Source: Deltaproteobacteria bacterium (GTDB lineage: Bacteria; Bdellovibrionota; FAC87; UBA2466). Taken from it: a stretch of DNA of 64,000 bases. Of this stretch, positions 26,821-35,890 are shown piece after piece. The notes below the pieces were generated by a model that was not told the DNA's origin, did not search any database, and saw only the letters and a program-made list of their open reading frames with translations. Position 1 is the first letter of the stretch, and every line of letters begins with the position of its first letter. The stretch is from positions 1-64,000 of the forward strand of contig JACPWY010000072.1 in NCBI GenBank assembly GCA_016196825.1, in the 5' to 3' direction. Made by a program: the position numbers and the translations under genes.

Positions 26821-28911
26821 ATGGTAAAGCTTTTTATTCCTATGTCGAGTCAAGACACGGATTCCCAAAAGACCAATCTCGAAAAGAAGTTTCGGTTGGG
26901 CGTGCCCCGAATGAAGCGTTCGGGATCTGGAGAGAAGGGGAAAGTACCGCCCGGCCTCGGAGGGCGTAACGGACTTTGGACCTGGATTCTCTTTGGCGTG
27001 GCGGTCATCATGCTCTTCTCCGTGTGGTGGCGCCCGGAGTTCGCGTTTAAGGAAGTTCCCTACAGCGAGTTCAAGACTCTCATCAAGACCGGTGAGATCA
27101 AGCGCGTTCTCATGTCGCCAGGGATCCTGAAGGGTTTCCCCCATGAAACGGCACTCGACACCAAGGCCAAGGGTGGTTTGCGTCCCCCCACCACCTATTA
27201 CGTCACCAACGGAGTGATGAACGATGCCTCGCTTATTCCCCTCATGGAAGAGGCGAAGGTCGTCTATGAAATTGAAAATGACGAGATGCGAAATCTCTTC
27301 ATCCACTGGCTCTTGCCGATCATCGCCGTAGTTCTTGTGTGGCGGATGCTTTTTTCGCGGGCGTTTCGAATGGGGCCGGGCGCTGGCCTGATGAGTTTTG
27401 GAAAAAATCGTGCTCGCCTTGTGCAGGATGATTCCAAGCGGATGACGTTCGAGGACGTCGCCGGTGTGGATGAGGCGAAGGAAGAGTTGTCGGAGATTAT
27501 CGAGTTTTTGAAAACCCCGCAAAAGTTTCGCGCCGTGGGCGGCAAGATCCCCAAAGGCATCTTGCTTGTGGGTCCACCCGGAACCGGCAAAACTCTCCTT
27601 GCTCGCGCTGTGGCGGGGGAGGCTGGCGTACCATTTTTTAGCCTCAGCGGTTCTGAGTTTGTGGAGATGTTCGTAGGAGTGGGTGCCGCTCGCGTGCGTG
27701 ATCTCTTCGCCCAAGCGGTCGAGAAATCCCCCTGCATTATCTTCATTGATGAGCTCGATGCGATCGGAAAGGTGAGAAGTGCTGTTTCTCCAATGGGCGG
27801 TCACGACGAGCGCGAACAGACGCTGAATCAGCTGCTCGTTGAGATGGACGGTTTTGACACTCGCACGGGTGTAATCATGATGGCCGCGACCAACCGGCCG
27901 GAGACTCTCGATCCCGCCCTGCTGCGAGCGGGTCGTTTTGATCGCCAGGTTCTCGTTGATAGACCCGACATCAAGGGGCGAGAGGCGATCTTGAAGATCC
28001 ATTCGAAGACCGTGAAGCTCACTGAGAACATTGACCTTCACGTGGTGGCAGCCCGGACGCCGGGTTTCGTCGGCGCGGATCTCGCCAATGTCGTGAACGA
28101 AGCTGCGCTCCTCGCTGTCCGAAAGGGCAAGAACACGGTTGATATTGGTGACTTCGACGACGCAATCGACAGGGTAATTGCTGGTCTTCAAAAGAAGACC
28201 CGGCTCATGAACCAAATGGAGAAGCGGATCGTGGCTATCCATGAGATGGGCCATGCTTTGGTCACCTGTTTCAGTGACGGTGCCGATCCGGTCCACAAGG
28301 TGAGCGTGATCCCGCGTGGATTTGGGGCCTTGGGATTCACCATGGCGCTTCCGAAGGAAGACCGTTACCTGATGACTAGAAAAGAGCTGATCCAAAGGAC
28401 CGATATTCTTCTCGGTGGGCGCGTGGCGGAAGAGGTGTGCCTGGGTGAAATCTCAACGGGGGCGCAGGATGATCTGCACAAGGCCACCGATATCGTGAAG
28501 GCGATGGTGATGGACTACGGCATGAGTGCCGAGTGTGGCCAACGCACGTTTCAGCCGGAACGGTCAAGCTTTATCAATTCTCCCGGTGGCCCTATGACCT
28601 TCCAAAAGGAGTATAGCGAGGCCTCGGCTGAGAGGATCGACAGGGAAATCGAGAAACTTCTGGCCGACTCTTATCTCAGAGTGCGCGCCCTTCTCCAAAA
28701 TAAGAATGCGCTTTTGATGCACATCGCTTCCATCCTTTCGGAGAAGGAGGTCCTTGAAGGTAAGGAGCTTCTCGAGCTCATCAAAGACTTTGAAAACCCG
28801 CAATCAACGGCCCCAGCGCCGCTTGAGGGCGGCGAATCCGCCACCCCTGAAGTCTCGGCGGCTGTTGCTAACCCCCTGACGGGTGGCTCCGATGCCCCGT
28901 TGATTACCTAA
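26821..28911 (+). CDS. ftsH: ATP-dependent membrane zinc protease FtsH
   Basis: 696 residues. Transmembrane helices at about 52-70 and 158-177 flank a small periplasmic loop. The AAA domain has GPPGTGKT (251-258), IIFIDELDA, and the second region of homology [19 protein letters not shown]. The zinc site is HEMGH at 474-478, with Met in place of the usual Ala. It degrades misfolded and regulatory membrane and cytosolic proteins. The N-terminus is about 45 residues longer than usual, basic and hydrophilic. An alternative ATG at 26842 would shorten it by seven residues. It is the first gene of a run ending at 33130. Confidence 0.96.
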   Translation: MVKLFIPMSSQDTDSQKTNLEKKFRLGVPRMKRSGSGEKGKVPPGLGGRNGLWTWILFGVAVIMLFSVWWRPEFAFKEVPYSEFKTLIKTGEIKRVLMSPGILKGFPHETALDTKAKGGLRPPTTYYVTNGVMNDASLIPLMEEAKVVYEIENDEMRNLFIHWLLPIIAVVLVWRMLFSRAFRMGPGAGLMSFGKNRARLVQDDSKRMTFEDVAGVDEAKEELSEIIEFLKTPQKFRAVGGKIPKGILLVGPPGTGKTLLARAVAGEAGVPFFSLSGSEFVEMFVGVGAARVRDLFAQAVEKSPCIIFIDELDAIGKVRSAVSPMGGHDEREQTLNQLLVEMDGFDTRTGVIMMAATNRPETLDPALLRAGRFDRQVLVDRPDIKGREAILKIHSKTVKLTENIDLHVVAARTPGFVGADLANVVNEAALLAVRKGKNTVDIGDFDDAIDRVIAGLQKKTRLMNQMEKRIVAIHEMGHALVTCFSDGADPVHKVSVIPRGFGALGFTMALPKEDRYLMTRKELIQRTDILLGGRVAEEVCLGEISTGAQDDLHKATDIVKAMVMDYGMSAECGQRTFQPERSSFINSPGGPMTFQKEYSEASAERIDREIEKLLADSYLRVRALLQNKNALLMHIASILSEKEVLEGKELLELIKDFENPQSTAPAPLEGGESATPEVSAAVANPLTGGSDAPLIT

Positions 28912-28967
28912 TCCTTTGGGAGTAATCTCGGACAATCTTTTTTTAACGCGAGCGAGAGAGAGCATAT

Positions 28968-29186
28968 ATGGCTGATAATTCAGACCTTTCCTGGAACTAC
29001 TGGAAGCATTACGACAAACGCACCGTCGATCGATATGTCGATCGCGGAGTTGTGAAACCTGCTGATTTCCAGAGCCGGTTGAAGAACCTTCCCGATGAGA
29101 CGAACAACGCGGAGTGGGTCAAGCTGGATGTGAACGACGCTGAAGTGGCCGACGAAGTAGTTGAGAACGAGCCCGAGGAGACTTGA
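28968..29186 (+). CDS. Small acidic conserved-looking protein, unknown function
   Basis: 72 residues with GCGAGAGAGAGC before the ATG. The N-terminal half is aromatic and basic (SWNYWKHYDKRTVDRYVDRGVV), and the C-terminal half is strongly acidic (DVNDAEVADEVVENEPEET). No signal peptide or membrane segment. It lies between ftsH and psd, and its stop overlaps the psd start, so it is translated as part of the operon. I do not recognise a family. The position suggests a link to membrane biogenesis, but that is only context. Confidence 0.65.
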   Translation: MADNSDLSWNYWKHYDKRTVDRYVDRGVVKPADFQSRLKNLPDETNNAEWVKLDVNDAEVADEVVENEPEET

Positions 29187-29839
29187 AAAACGACGGCGTC
29201 CCCATGGTGGTAGAAGGAGTTCCCTTCCTTCTCATCGCTCTGATCGCCGCGATCGGTTTTGCGGTGGGCCAGCTCTGGAGCCTAAGTCTGCTCTTTGCCT
29301 TCGTAGCGGCCTACGTCGCTTTTTTTTTCCGTAACCCCGAGCGCCTTCCACCTATTGGGTCGCGGCTGGTAGCGGCCCCCGCTGATGGCAAGGTTATTTT
29401 TGTTGGCCCCGCCAATGAGGCTGAATTTGCTGGCGGCCAGATGCTAAGAATCTCGATTTTCATGTCGCTCTTCGATGTCCATGTAAACCGCGTGCCGGTG
29501 GATGGGACCGTAAAGGACATGCGCTACCACCGAGGTCGCTTCATGGCGGCCTGGGAGGAGACGGCCGGTGAAGAGAATGAGCGCAATGCGACTCTTTTTG
29601 AGACGGCCCAGGGTGTGAAGTTGGTTCTCGTTCAGGTGGCGGGACTCGTGGCCCGCAGAATCGTCTGCTATCCCACTATTGGTGCCTTCTGCCTCCGCGG
29701 ACAGCGCCTGGGGCTCATTCGTTTTGGATCGCGTTGTGACCTCTTTCTCCCGACCTCGGCGACTGCCATGGTGAAGGTTGGCGAAAAGGTTCTAGGAGGG
29801 GAGACGGTCCTCGCTCAGCTGGTCGAGGAGGGGAAGTGA
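29183..29839 (+). CDS. psd: Phosphatidylserine decarboxylase proenzyme (short type)
   Basis: 218 residues of the PSD-A type. Two N-terminal hydrophobic segments are followed by FFRNPER, APADGKV, RISIFMSLFDVHVNRVPVDG, and the self-cleavage Gly-Ser in GLIRFGSRCDLFLP, which generates the pyruvoyl group. It converts phosphatidylserine to phosphatidylethanolamine at the inner membrane. The TTG at 29183 overlaps the previous stop and follows GAGGAG. An ATG at 29204 is an alternative. The next gene, pssA, makes its substrate, and the two overlap by four bases. Confidence 0.92.
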   Translation: MKNDGVPMVVEGVPFLLIALIAAIGFAVGQLWSLSLLFAFVAAYVAFFFRNPERLPPIGSRLVAAPADGKVIFVGPANEAEFAGGQMLRISIFMSLFDVHVNRVPVDGTVKDMRYHRGRFMAAWEETAGEENERNATLFETAQGVKLVLVQVAGLVARRIVCYPTIGAFCLRGQRLGLIRFGSRCDLFLPTSATAMVKVGEKVLGGETVLAQLVEEGK

Positions 29840-30582
29840 AACGGCGCAACGCCTATATTCTGGTGCTCCCAAGTATGTTTACGACGGGAAACCTCTTCTG
29901 CGGTTTCTATTCCATTGTTCATACATACAACCATGATTTTGAAAGGGCCTCATGGGCTATTATTTTCGCCGGCATTTTTGATGTCCTGGATGGTCGAGTG
30001 GCCCGTATTACCAAGAGTCAGTCCAACTTCGGAATGGAATACGACTCAATAGCCGATGTGGTCTCTTTTGGCATCGCGCCGGCACTTTTGGCGTATGTGG
30101 GTTTCTTAGAGTCCTACGGGCAGCTGGGGTGGGCCGGGGCGTTCTTTTTTGCCGCTTGCGGGGCGCTGCGCCTAGCTCGTTTTAACACCATCGCCGATGA
30201 GATGCCGAAAAGCTATTTCGTGGGGCTTCCAATTCCCGCGGCGGCCTATCTCATCGCCGCTTCCGTCATTGCGTATCATTCTTTCCATTTCTTTTACCCG
30301 TCACTCGTCATGCTGTTTCTCGTGTTTGCTCTGGGGCTCCTCATGGTGAGCGTTGTGCGGTACCGCAGTTTCAAGGATTTTGACTTAAGGCACCGCCGGA
30401 GCTTTTTTCTGCTGGTCTTGCTGGTTCTACTTTTGGCGCTGGCGGCCGTGCGGCCCGAGATTACGCTCGCTACAATCATTGGCTACTATGTCTGCTGGGG
30501 CCCGCTGGGAGAGGTGATCGCCTGGCTTCGTAAGAAGCGGGAGACTCCGGAGGGCTTGGTCCGGAAGGAGGAGACGAAATGA
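29836..30582 (+). CDS. pssA: CDP-diacylglycerol-serine O-phosphatidyltransferase
   Basis: 248 residues, GTG start overlapping the psd stop. The CDP-alcohol phosphotransferase signature runs LDGRVARITKSQSNFGMEYD with its catalytic aspartates. About seven transmembrane helices follow. It makes phosphatidylserine from CDP-diacylglycerol and serine. This is the membrane-embedded type rather than the E. coli soluble type. Psd and PssA together give phosphatidylethanolamine. A four-base overlap joins it to asd. Confidence 0.93.
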   Translation: MKRRNAYILVLPSMFTTGNLFCGFYSIVHTYNHDFERASWAIIFAGIFDVLDGRVARITKSQSNFGMEYDSIADVVSFGIAPALLAYVGFLESYGQLGWAGAFFFAACGALRLARFNTIADEMPKSYFVGLPIPAAAYLIAASVIAYHSFHFFYPSLVMLFLVFALGLLMVSVVRYRSFKDFDLRHRRSFFLLVLLVLLLALAAVRPEITLATIIGYYVCWGPLGEVIAWLRKKRETPEGLVRKEETK

Positions 30583-31619
30583 GCTTTCAAAGTCTCGAGG
30601 GTATCCAGAGTCTCGCGCTCGTTGGGGCGACAGGGATCGTGGGGAGAGAGTTTCTATCGATTCTCAATGACAATCGGATCAAGATTCCGCGTCTCAAGCT
30701 CTTGGCGTCCGAGCTGTCGGTGGGTTCGACCCTCGAGGTGGCTGAGACCGAGCTGTATGTGGAGGAGCTCAACGAGGCGAGCTTTGATGGTGTCGAGGCG
30801 GCTTTTTTTTCGGCACCGGCGAACGTGACTCGGGAATATGTTCCGCGCGCCGTTGAGGCTGGGGCGATCGTGGTCGATGACTCAAGCTGCTTTAGACTCG
30901 AACGGGGAGTGCCGCTCATCATCCCCGAGATCAACGGAGCGCTTCTCAAGGATTTCGAAGGGCGAATCATTTCAACTCCGAACTGTGCTGCCACTCCCAT
31001 TGCGATGGCGCTTAAGCCTTTGCAAGAGCGTTACGGGATTCGACGAGTAGTTGCGACGACCTTTCAATCAGTTTCAGGCGCTGGCCGAAAGGCTGTCGAC
31101 GAGCTGTCGGCCCAGACCGCAGCCCTTCTCAACGGAAAAACGTCTCCGACTGAGGTATTTCCCCATCGCATCGCCTTTAACTGCCTTCCTCTGATCGGCC
31201 CGGCGCTAGACAATGGAGATTCCGATGAAGAGACGAAGGTTGTTAAAGAGCTCAGAAAGATTCTCGAACTGCCGAGTTTGTTGGTCTCGGCGACCTGTGT
31301 CCGGGTGCCGACCTTCTGTGGCCACGGAGTGAGCCTCAACGTCGAGTTGATGAAGGAGCCCGACACTCTGGATGTGGTTTCCGAGCTTCTCGACTCTTTT
31401 GCGGGTGTGCGTGTGGTGGACAAACCTTCGGGCGGCATCTACGCCACCAATGTGGAAGCGTCCGGTGGGGACGATGTTTTTGTGAGTCGAATTCGTCGGG
31501 ACTATTCACTTTCTAACGGCCTCAACATGTGGGTCATGACCGACAACTTGAGAAAGGGCGCTGCTCTGAACGCCCTTCAGATCCTCGACACGCTCTACAC
31601 CTACCGCAGGATGAGCTAA
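30579..31619 (+). CDS. asd: Aspartate-semialdehyde dehydrogenase
   Basis: 346 residues. The NADP-binding loop is GATGIVGREFL near residue 17, the catalytic Cys is in STPNCAATP (near 134), and the dimerisation domain includes ATTFQSVSGAGRKAVDEL and the active-site His in VPTFCGHGVS. It reduces aspartyl phosphate to the semialdehyde for lysine, diaminopimelate, threonine and methionine synthesis. Diaminopimelate feeds the wall machinery encoded elsewhere in the window. Joined by overlap to pssA. Confidence 0.94.
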   Translation: MSFQSLEGIQSLALVGATGIVGREFLSILNDNRIKIPRLKLLASELSVGSTLEVAETELYVEELNEASFDGVEAAFFSAPANVTREYVPRAVEAGAIVVDDSSCFRLERGVPLIIPEINGALLKDFEGRIISTPNCAATPIAMALKPLQERYGIRRVVATTFQSVSGAGRKAVDELSAQTAALLNGKTSPTEVFPHRIAFNCLPLIGPALDNGDSDEETKVVKELRKILELPSLLVSATCVRVPTFCGHGVSLNVELMKEPDTLDVVSELLDSFAGVRVVDKPSGGIYATNVEASGGDDVFVSRIRRDYSLSNGLNMWVMTDNLRKGAALNALQILDTLYTYRRMS

Positions 31620-31629
31620 AGGTGAGGGT

Positions 31630-32385
31630 GTGCAGAAGAATATCTGTATAAAGGTCGAATACGATGGATCTCCATTTGCCGGCTGGCAACGCCAACTGGG
31701 GAGCCGAACCATCCAGGCCGAAATAGAAAAGATCATTCAGCGCGTAACCGGGCAAGAGACCGCGATTTATGGGGCCGGGCGAACCGACAGCGGCGTCCAT
31801 GCGCGGGGACAGGTCTGTAATTTTTTCACTGATTACCGGGCCGAGGCGGAGCGGTGGGTGTCGATTTTCAACTACTTCTTGCCGCCCGAGATTCGTGTTT
31901 GCGAGAGTCGGGAGATGCCGCTCGAGTTTCATTCGCAGAGGCACGCGCTATCAAAAATCTATGAGTACCGCGTTCTCAATCGTCGGTATGCGAGCGCTCT
32001 GGATCCCCATGCACTTTTTTTTCCGCGATCCCTCGACTGGGAACGAATTCGGGAAGCCCTTCCGCTTTTTGTGGGGGAAAAGGACTTTAGAAGCTTTCAA
32101 GGGGCGAAGGCCAATGTAAAGACGACGGTGCGAGAAATCTTGCGTTTTGAGCTCGATGACTCACGGCGTTCGGAAGGGCTCTACCGCCTTGAAATTGAAG
32201 GAACAGGGTTTTTGAAGCAGATGGTCAGAGCCATTGTGGGAACGCTTCTGAAAGTGGGGGAAAGGCGATTGGACATTTCGGGATTACCACGCATTATAGA
32301 GGGGAAAGATCGCAGGCTGGCCGGTGCTACGGCGCCTGCGTGCGGGCTGTGCCTGGTGAAGGTGAATTATGGGTGGATCTCGTAA
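31630..32385 (+). CDS. truA: tRNA pseudouridine(38-40) synthase TruA
   Basis: 251 residues with GTG start after AAAGGTGAGG. Catalytic Asp in GAGRTDSGVHARGQV (near residue 53), plus YEYRVLNRRYASAL and GTGFLKQMVRAIVGTLLKVG, which are TruA hallmarks. It modifies positions 38-40 of the tRNA anticodon arm. It lies 10 nt after asd and overlaps the next gene by 17 bp. Confidence 0.93.
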   Translation: MQKNICIKVEYDGSPFAGWQRQLGSRTIQAEIEKIIQRVTGQETAIYGAGRTDSGVHARGQVCNFFTDYRAEAERWVSIFNYFLPPEIRVCESREMPLEFHSQRHALSKIYEYRVLNRRYASALDPHALFFPRSLDWERIREALPLFVGEKDFRSFQGAKANVKTTVREILRFELDDSRRSEGLYRLEIEGTGFLKQMVRAIVGTLLKVGERRLDISGLPRIIEGKDRRLAGATAPACGLCLVKVNYGWIS

Positions 32386-33130
32386 TACTCCGCTTTTGCT
32401 CGCTCTGGGGCTTGCGGCCCTGGCCCATTGGTACGTCGCCCGCATCTCAGTCGTTGGTGTAGCGCTGATGGAATCCAAGAAGGAATCAGACCCCATTGAG
32501 GTGACGACTGAAAGCGACAGGCCCGTGGTCTTCAGCCAAAAAGCGCTCGAACGGGAGAATGAAAACGCCGAGGCGCGATTCCTCGGTGAGTTCCGAAATC
32601 GCGTGCGAACTGAGACTAGGAGCCCAGTCAGTGGGCAGTTTTTGAGAGGGCTGGCGGTGGCGCGGCTCGATGGCTACGGCGAATCGACCCTCATGCAATC
32701 GGGCCAGACCCCCAATCTACTCCCGAATGACATCGCGCCAGGCCTCGACACGGTCCTCAACACCGATCACTACCGTTACGCCAGCTTCATCAACAGGATA
32801 GCCGACACCATTTACCAACCCTGGGTCGAGCAGATCGAACACGCTCGCAGCGCGCTCGCGGCCACGGGAAAAAACGTTGAAAGCAACCTCTACGTCACAC
32901 GCCTGCGGGTCACCCTCAACCACATCGGCGAGGTGATCGGCGTGCAGATGGTGAACATCTGCGGGGTCAAATCTTTCGATGATGCCCCCAAGCAAGCGTT
33001 CTGGCAGGTCGCGGAGTTTCCGAACCCACCCCAGGATCTCTTCGCTCAGAGCGAGACGATCCATCTGGAGTACGAGTTCCATTTGGAACTCAGGTCATCG
33101 CTATTTGAGATCTTTCCGTCGACGGTCTGA
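32369..33130 (+). CDS. TonB C-terminal-domain-like membrane protein
   Basis: 253 residues. One N-terminal transmembrane helix (about 8-27), a charged linker to about residue 125, then a region resembling the TonB/TolA C-terminal fold: YRYASFINRIADTIYQPWVEQI and TRLRVTLNHIGEVIGVQMVN with SFDDAPKQAFWQVAEFPNPP. Such proteins transmit energy or span the periplasm to outer-membrane partners. No exbB/exbD neighbours are present. It is last in the ftsH operon and convergent with the cysteine-cluster protein 20 nt away. Confidence 0.65.
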   Translation: MGGSRNTPLLLALGLAALAHWYVARISVVGVALMESKKESDPIEVTTESDRPVVFSQKALERENENAEARFLGEFRNRVRTETRSPVSGQFLRGLAVARLDGYGESTLMQSGQTPNLLPNDIAPGLDTVLNTDHYRYASFINRIADTIYQPWVEQIEHARSALAATGKNVESNLYVTRLRVTLNHIGEVIGVQMVNICGVKSFDDAPKQAFWQVAEFPNPPQDLFAQSETIHLEYEFHLELRSSLFEIFPSTV

Positions 33131-33150
33131 CTGAGATCGTTCAAGCCTTG

Positions 33151-33624
33151 TTACCGTGGGAACCGAGGAGAAACGCCCTTGGGGAAATACGGCCGTGGCG
33201 GCTTCGCAGCGGGATTGAAACGGAATCCACAGGCTACCTCTTTGTTTACTAGGTTCCTGTCCTTGATATCGCCAGGCGTGATGGGAAAGAGTCGGCAGAC
33301 TGATGGGCGGTCTTCATAGATGCCGCAGCGGCTTTGCTTATCGTCCCAGTGGGGACATTGAAAGAGAAGCTTGCAGCTGGAGCTGCAATGAACGCAGCCG
33401 CCGCTTAACCCGTAATGGGCCTGAAGAAAACGGGCGAACGGCGGAAAAAGACTAATCAAGATCCTGCGGGCCTTGCCCCAAATTTGCTGACGCCCCTCGG
33501 CAGAGCCGAATCCTCTTGTGGAGAAGGCGGTCGCAAAGAAGGGGGGAAGTATCTGAACGATGTAATATCCGGTCCTTAAGCGTGAGAGAAAGAACTCGGC
33601 GACCTCATTTTGAGACCGTTTCAT
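33151..33624 (-). CDS. YkgJ-type cysteine-cluster protein
   Basis: 157 residues. The CxxCxxxC pattern in GGCVHCSSSCKLLF, then CPHWDDKQSRCGIYEDRPSVCRLFP and a late Cys in EVACGF, match the YkgJ/CxxCxxCC family thought to bind zinc or an iron-sulfur cluster. Function is not established. The promoter has an extended -10 (TGATATAAT on the minus strand, 33642-33634) ending 9 nt before the ATG, so almost no leader is expected. Confidence 0.8.
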   Translation of the reverse strand: MKRSQNEVAEFFLSRLRTGYYIVQILPPFFATAFSTRGFGSAEGRQQIWGKARRILISLFPPFARFLQAHYGLSGGCVHCSSSCKLLFQCPHWDDKQSRCGIYEDRPSVCRLFPITPGDIKDRNLVNKEVACGFRFNPAAKPPRPYFPKGVSPRFPR

Positions 33625-33633
33625 AATGGGTAG

Positions 33634-33642
33634 ATTATATCA
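33634..33642 (-). promoter_or_regulatory. Extended -10 TGATATAAT of the cysteine-cluster gene
   Basis: A consensus TATAAT preceded by TG at the extended -10 position lies 9 nt before the ATG at 33624. No good -35 is visible, as expected for an extended -10 promoter. Confidence 0.55.
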
Positions 33643-33692
33643 CAACGCATTAGCCAGCGGCGCGTTATATTTGTGTCATTAGCACTGTAGTA

Positions 33693-34784
33693 TCAGCTAA
33701 TTAGGTCTTTGGTGGCTTCGATGGTTTCCCAGCGAAGTTCCATGCTCACAATCTTCAAGAAGGCTACAAAAACGGCTGCGATGATCGGGCCCAAGAGTAT
33801 GCCCGAAGCACCGAAAAGGTTAACGGCTCCGAAGACGCTTACCAGCGCCAGAAGTGGGTGGAGCTCGCTCTGCTCGCTCATGACGGTCGAGCGAACGATA
33901 TTGTCCATCGTGCTCACGCCAATGCCGCCGACCGTCATGATGACTCCGTAGATCGGGTGTGAGTTCGCAAAAAGATAGATGGCTGCACCGATCCAAATGG
34001 GCGAACTACCGATCAAGGGAACCATTCCGAGAATTACGGTCAGGCTTCCCATCAACACGGCGTTGGGAAGGCGACAGATCAAAAAGAGAATAAAGACCAA
34101 CACGCCCTGCACCACGCCGCTCAGGAATATTCCCAGAACAACACCTCGGCAGCTGGTCTCAAAAGTTTGATACAGTGTCTGCGCTCGGTCTCGCTTAAGC
34201 GGTGACAACGTCGAGAGGAATTGGATGAAGCGTCCGCCATCGAGAAGGAAAAAATAGATTGTGACAATCGTCACTGTGATGCCAAGAAGGAGAGTGGGCG
34301 CTCCCGCAGCCGTATTGGCGACAAAACGGCTTAGCCGCTCAACGACCCTTTGGGCGATGAGACCCGACTGATCGGCCAGCCACCCTTCATCAACCGGAAA
34401 GACCCCGGAGATAAAAGAAAAAAACCGATCGAGATGGATGTTGCGAACAAGCGAGGAGAATGAGGTTGTGATCTGCGAAAACTGGAAATGGGAAACGAAG
34501 TCCATGGTTTTAAAGGACACGCTGTAGAGAATCGCGCAGATGGGGAGAAAAAGTCCCAGGGCGATCACGATCGTTACAACAAAGGCAGAGAGCGCTCCGG
34601 GGATATGGTTTCTCAACCTTAGATGTAAGGGAAACGAGACCATCGCGATGACGCCGCCCAGAAAGAGAGCGATCAAGAACGGGGACATCATGTAGAAAAA
34701 GAGGAACGAGAGCGTGAGCCCAAGAACCAACTGCAGAATTCCACGCCAATTGATGGGGGGCATAGAAAGGACTTTGCTTGTCAC
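33693..34784 (-). CDS. AI-2E/PerM-family membrane transporter
   Basis: 363 residues with about eight transmembrane helices. Features typical of the AI-2E transporter family include an N-terminal pair of helices (LVLGLTLSFLFFYMMSPFLIALFLGGVIAM), a central soluble region, YFFLLDGGRFIQFL and the C-terminal GASGILLGPIIAAVFVAFLKI. Members export small molecules or ions (autoinducer-2, sodium), and the substrate here is unknown. It is the first gene after rpsI with only two bases between, on the same strand, so it may be read from the ribosomal-protein operon. Confidence 0.85.
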   Translation of the reverse strand: MTSKVLSMPPINWRGILQLVLGLTLSFLFFYMMSPFLIALFLGGVIAMVSFPLHLRLRNHIPGALSAFVVTIVIALGLFLPICAILYSVSFKTMDFVSHFQFSQITTSFSSLVRNIHLDRFFSFISGVFPVDEGWLADQSGLIAQRVVERLSRFVANTAAGAPTLLLGITVTIVTIYFFLLDGGRFIQFLSTLSPLKRDRAQTLYQTFETSCRGVVLGIFLSGVVQGVLVFILFLICRLPNAVLMGSLTVILGMVPLIGSSPIWIGAAIYLFANSHPIYGVIMTVGGIGVSTMDNIVRSTVMSEQSELHPLLALVSVFGAVNLFGASGILLGPIIAAVFVAFLKIVSMELRWETIEATKDLIS

Positions 34785-34786
34785 TT

Positions 34787-35176
34787 TTAACGTTTGGAGA
34801 ACTGGAACCGCTTGCGTGCGCCTTTTTGGCCGTACTTTTTACGTTCCTTCATGCGGCTGTCGCGGCGGAGAAGGCCTTCCTTCTTGAGAGCACCGCGCAG
34901 GGCGGCATCCATCTTAATGAGTGCTCGGCTCACGCCGTGGCTCAAAGCGCCGGCTTGGGCCACAATGCCACCGCCCACCACGCGGCCTCGGATCGAGATG
35001 CCCTTCAACCTCTCAGTGAGAAGGAGCGGGCGAAGTACGATCGATCGGAGCGCTTCGCTCGGGAAGTATTCTTCCAGAGTCTTGGAATTGATGGTGACCT
35101 GGCCTTCGCCCTCTTGGCTCATGCGAACTCGGGCCACTGCGGTTTTCCGACGACCTGTAGTAACGATCTCTTCCAT
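34787..35176 (-). CDS. rpsI: 30S ribosomal protein S9
   Basis: 129 residues with the family's GRRKTAVARVRM start and the C-terminal RDSRMKERKKYGQKGARKRFQFSKR, ending in the conserved Lys-Arg that reaches the P-site tRNA. Length normal. Directly downstream of rplM with a 6-nt gap, the standard arrangement. Confidence 0.97.
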   Translation of the reverse strand: MEEIVTTGRRKTAVARVRMSQEGEGQVTINSKTLEEYFPSEALRSIVLRPLLLTERLKGISIRGRVVGGGIVAQAGALSHGVSRALIKMDAALRGALKKEGLLRRDSRMKERKKYGQKGARKRFQFSKR

Positions 35177-35182
35177 AATTCC

Positions 35183-35803
35183 CTAATCCCTTTTCAGTGC
35201 GCCCAGTTTATCCGACGTAACCGGGACCGGTTTCTGTGCAATGTGAGGGTGCTGATCACCCTTGTAGACGTAAAGTTTCTTGTACCAACGACGACCCATG
35301 TGCCCCTTGGGGAGCATGCCATAGACGGCCCACTCGACGATCCGTTCGGGGAACTTGCTGTCACGAATCTCGCGCGCCGAGAGGTACTTAATCCCACCCG
35401 GATAGCTAGTATGGTAGTTGTACGTCTTGTCGTTCCATTTGTTACCGGTCAACGCGACCTTGTCGGCGTTGATCACGACCACGTGATCACCGGTGTCGAG
35501 AAAGCGCGTGTAACCCGCTTTGTCTTTACCCATTAAAATTGTTGCGATGCATGAGCTGAGTCGACCCAGCGTGAGGCCGCTCGCATCCACGAGCCGCCAG
35601 CCTGTCACCGAACCCTGCGGTGTGAGGGGCGTCCCACCGAGAAGGGGGCGACGAGCATTCGCCTTCACGATTTTTCTTTTTGGCGCGGCCTCCGCTTTAT
35701 CGGAGGGGGCAGCGACCTTGGCGGCCGCCTTTCTTGTGACCGCGTCGGGCGCCTCACGGGCGGTTTTCTTCGTCTTTGGTTTCGATTCAGCGTCTTTAGC
35801 CAT
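35183..35803 (-). CDS. rplM: 50S ribosomal protein L13 with N-terminal extension
   Basis: 206 residues. The L13 body begins near residue 66 (GWRLVDASGLTLGRLSS) and contains DTGDHVVVINADKVALTGNK, YPGGIKYLSAREI, VYGMLPKGHMGRRWYKKL and HPHIAQKP. The first 65 residues are an Ala/Lys-rich tail (KAAAKVAAPSDKAEAAPKRK) not found in ordinary L13 of about 142-150 residues. The start is supported by AGGAAG before the ATG and the tail is in frame throughout. The tail may lie on the ribosome surface or bind RNA. That is inference. Confidence 0.95.
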   Translation of the reverse strand: MAKDAESKPKTKKTAREAPDAVTRKAAAKVAAPSDKAEAAPKRKIVKANARRPLLGGTPLTPQGSVTGWRLVDASGLTLGRLSSCIATILMGKDKAGYTRFLDTGDHVVVINADKVALTGNKWNDKTYNYHTSYPGGIKYLSAREIRDSKFPERIVEWAVYGMLPKGHMGRRWYKKLYVYKGDQHPHIAQKPVPVTSDKLGALKRD

Positions 35804-35890
35804 TGCTTCCTACTTTATTTGAACGCTGAAGAATTAATGGAATGGCTACTATAAGTCAAAAGAATTCGATAGATAGGCCGACTCGGGGAC

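Noticed and set aside
26764-28395. 543-residue open frame on the minus strand
   Set aside because: It lies wholly opposite ftsH, whose motifs are complete. The minus frame is His/Glu-rich without any domain signature, so it is a shadow.
34778-35536. 252-residue plus-strand frame
   Set aside because: Opposite rpsI and rplM, which are certain genes. It is an antisense shadow.
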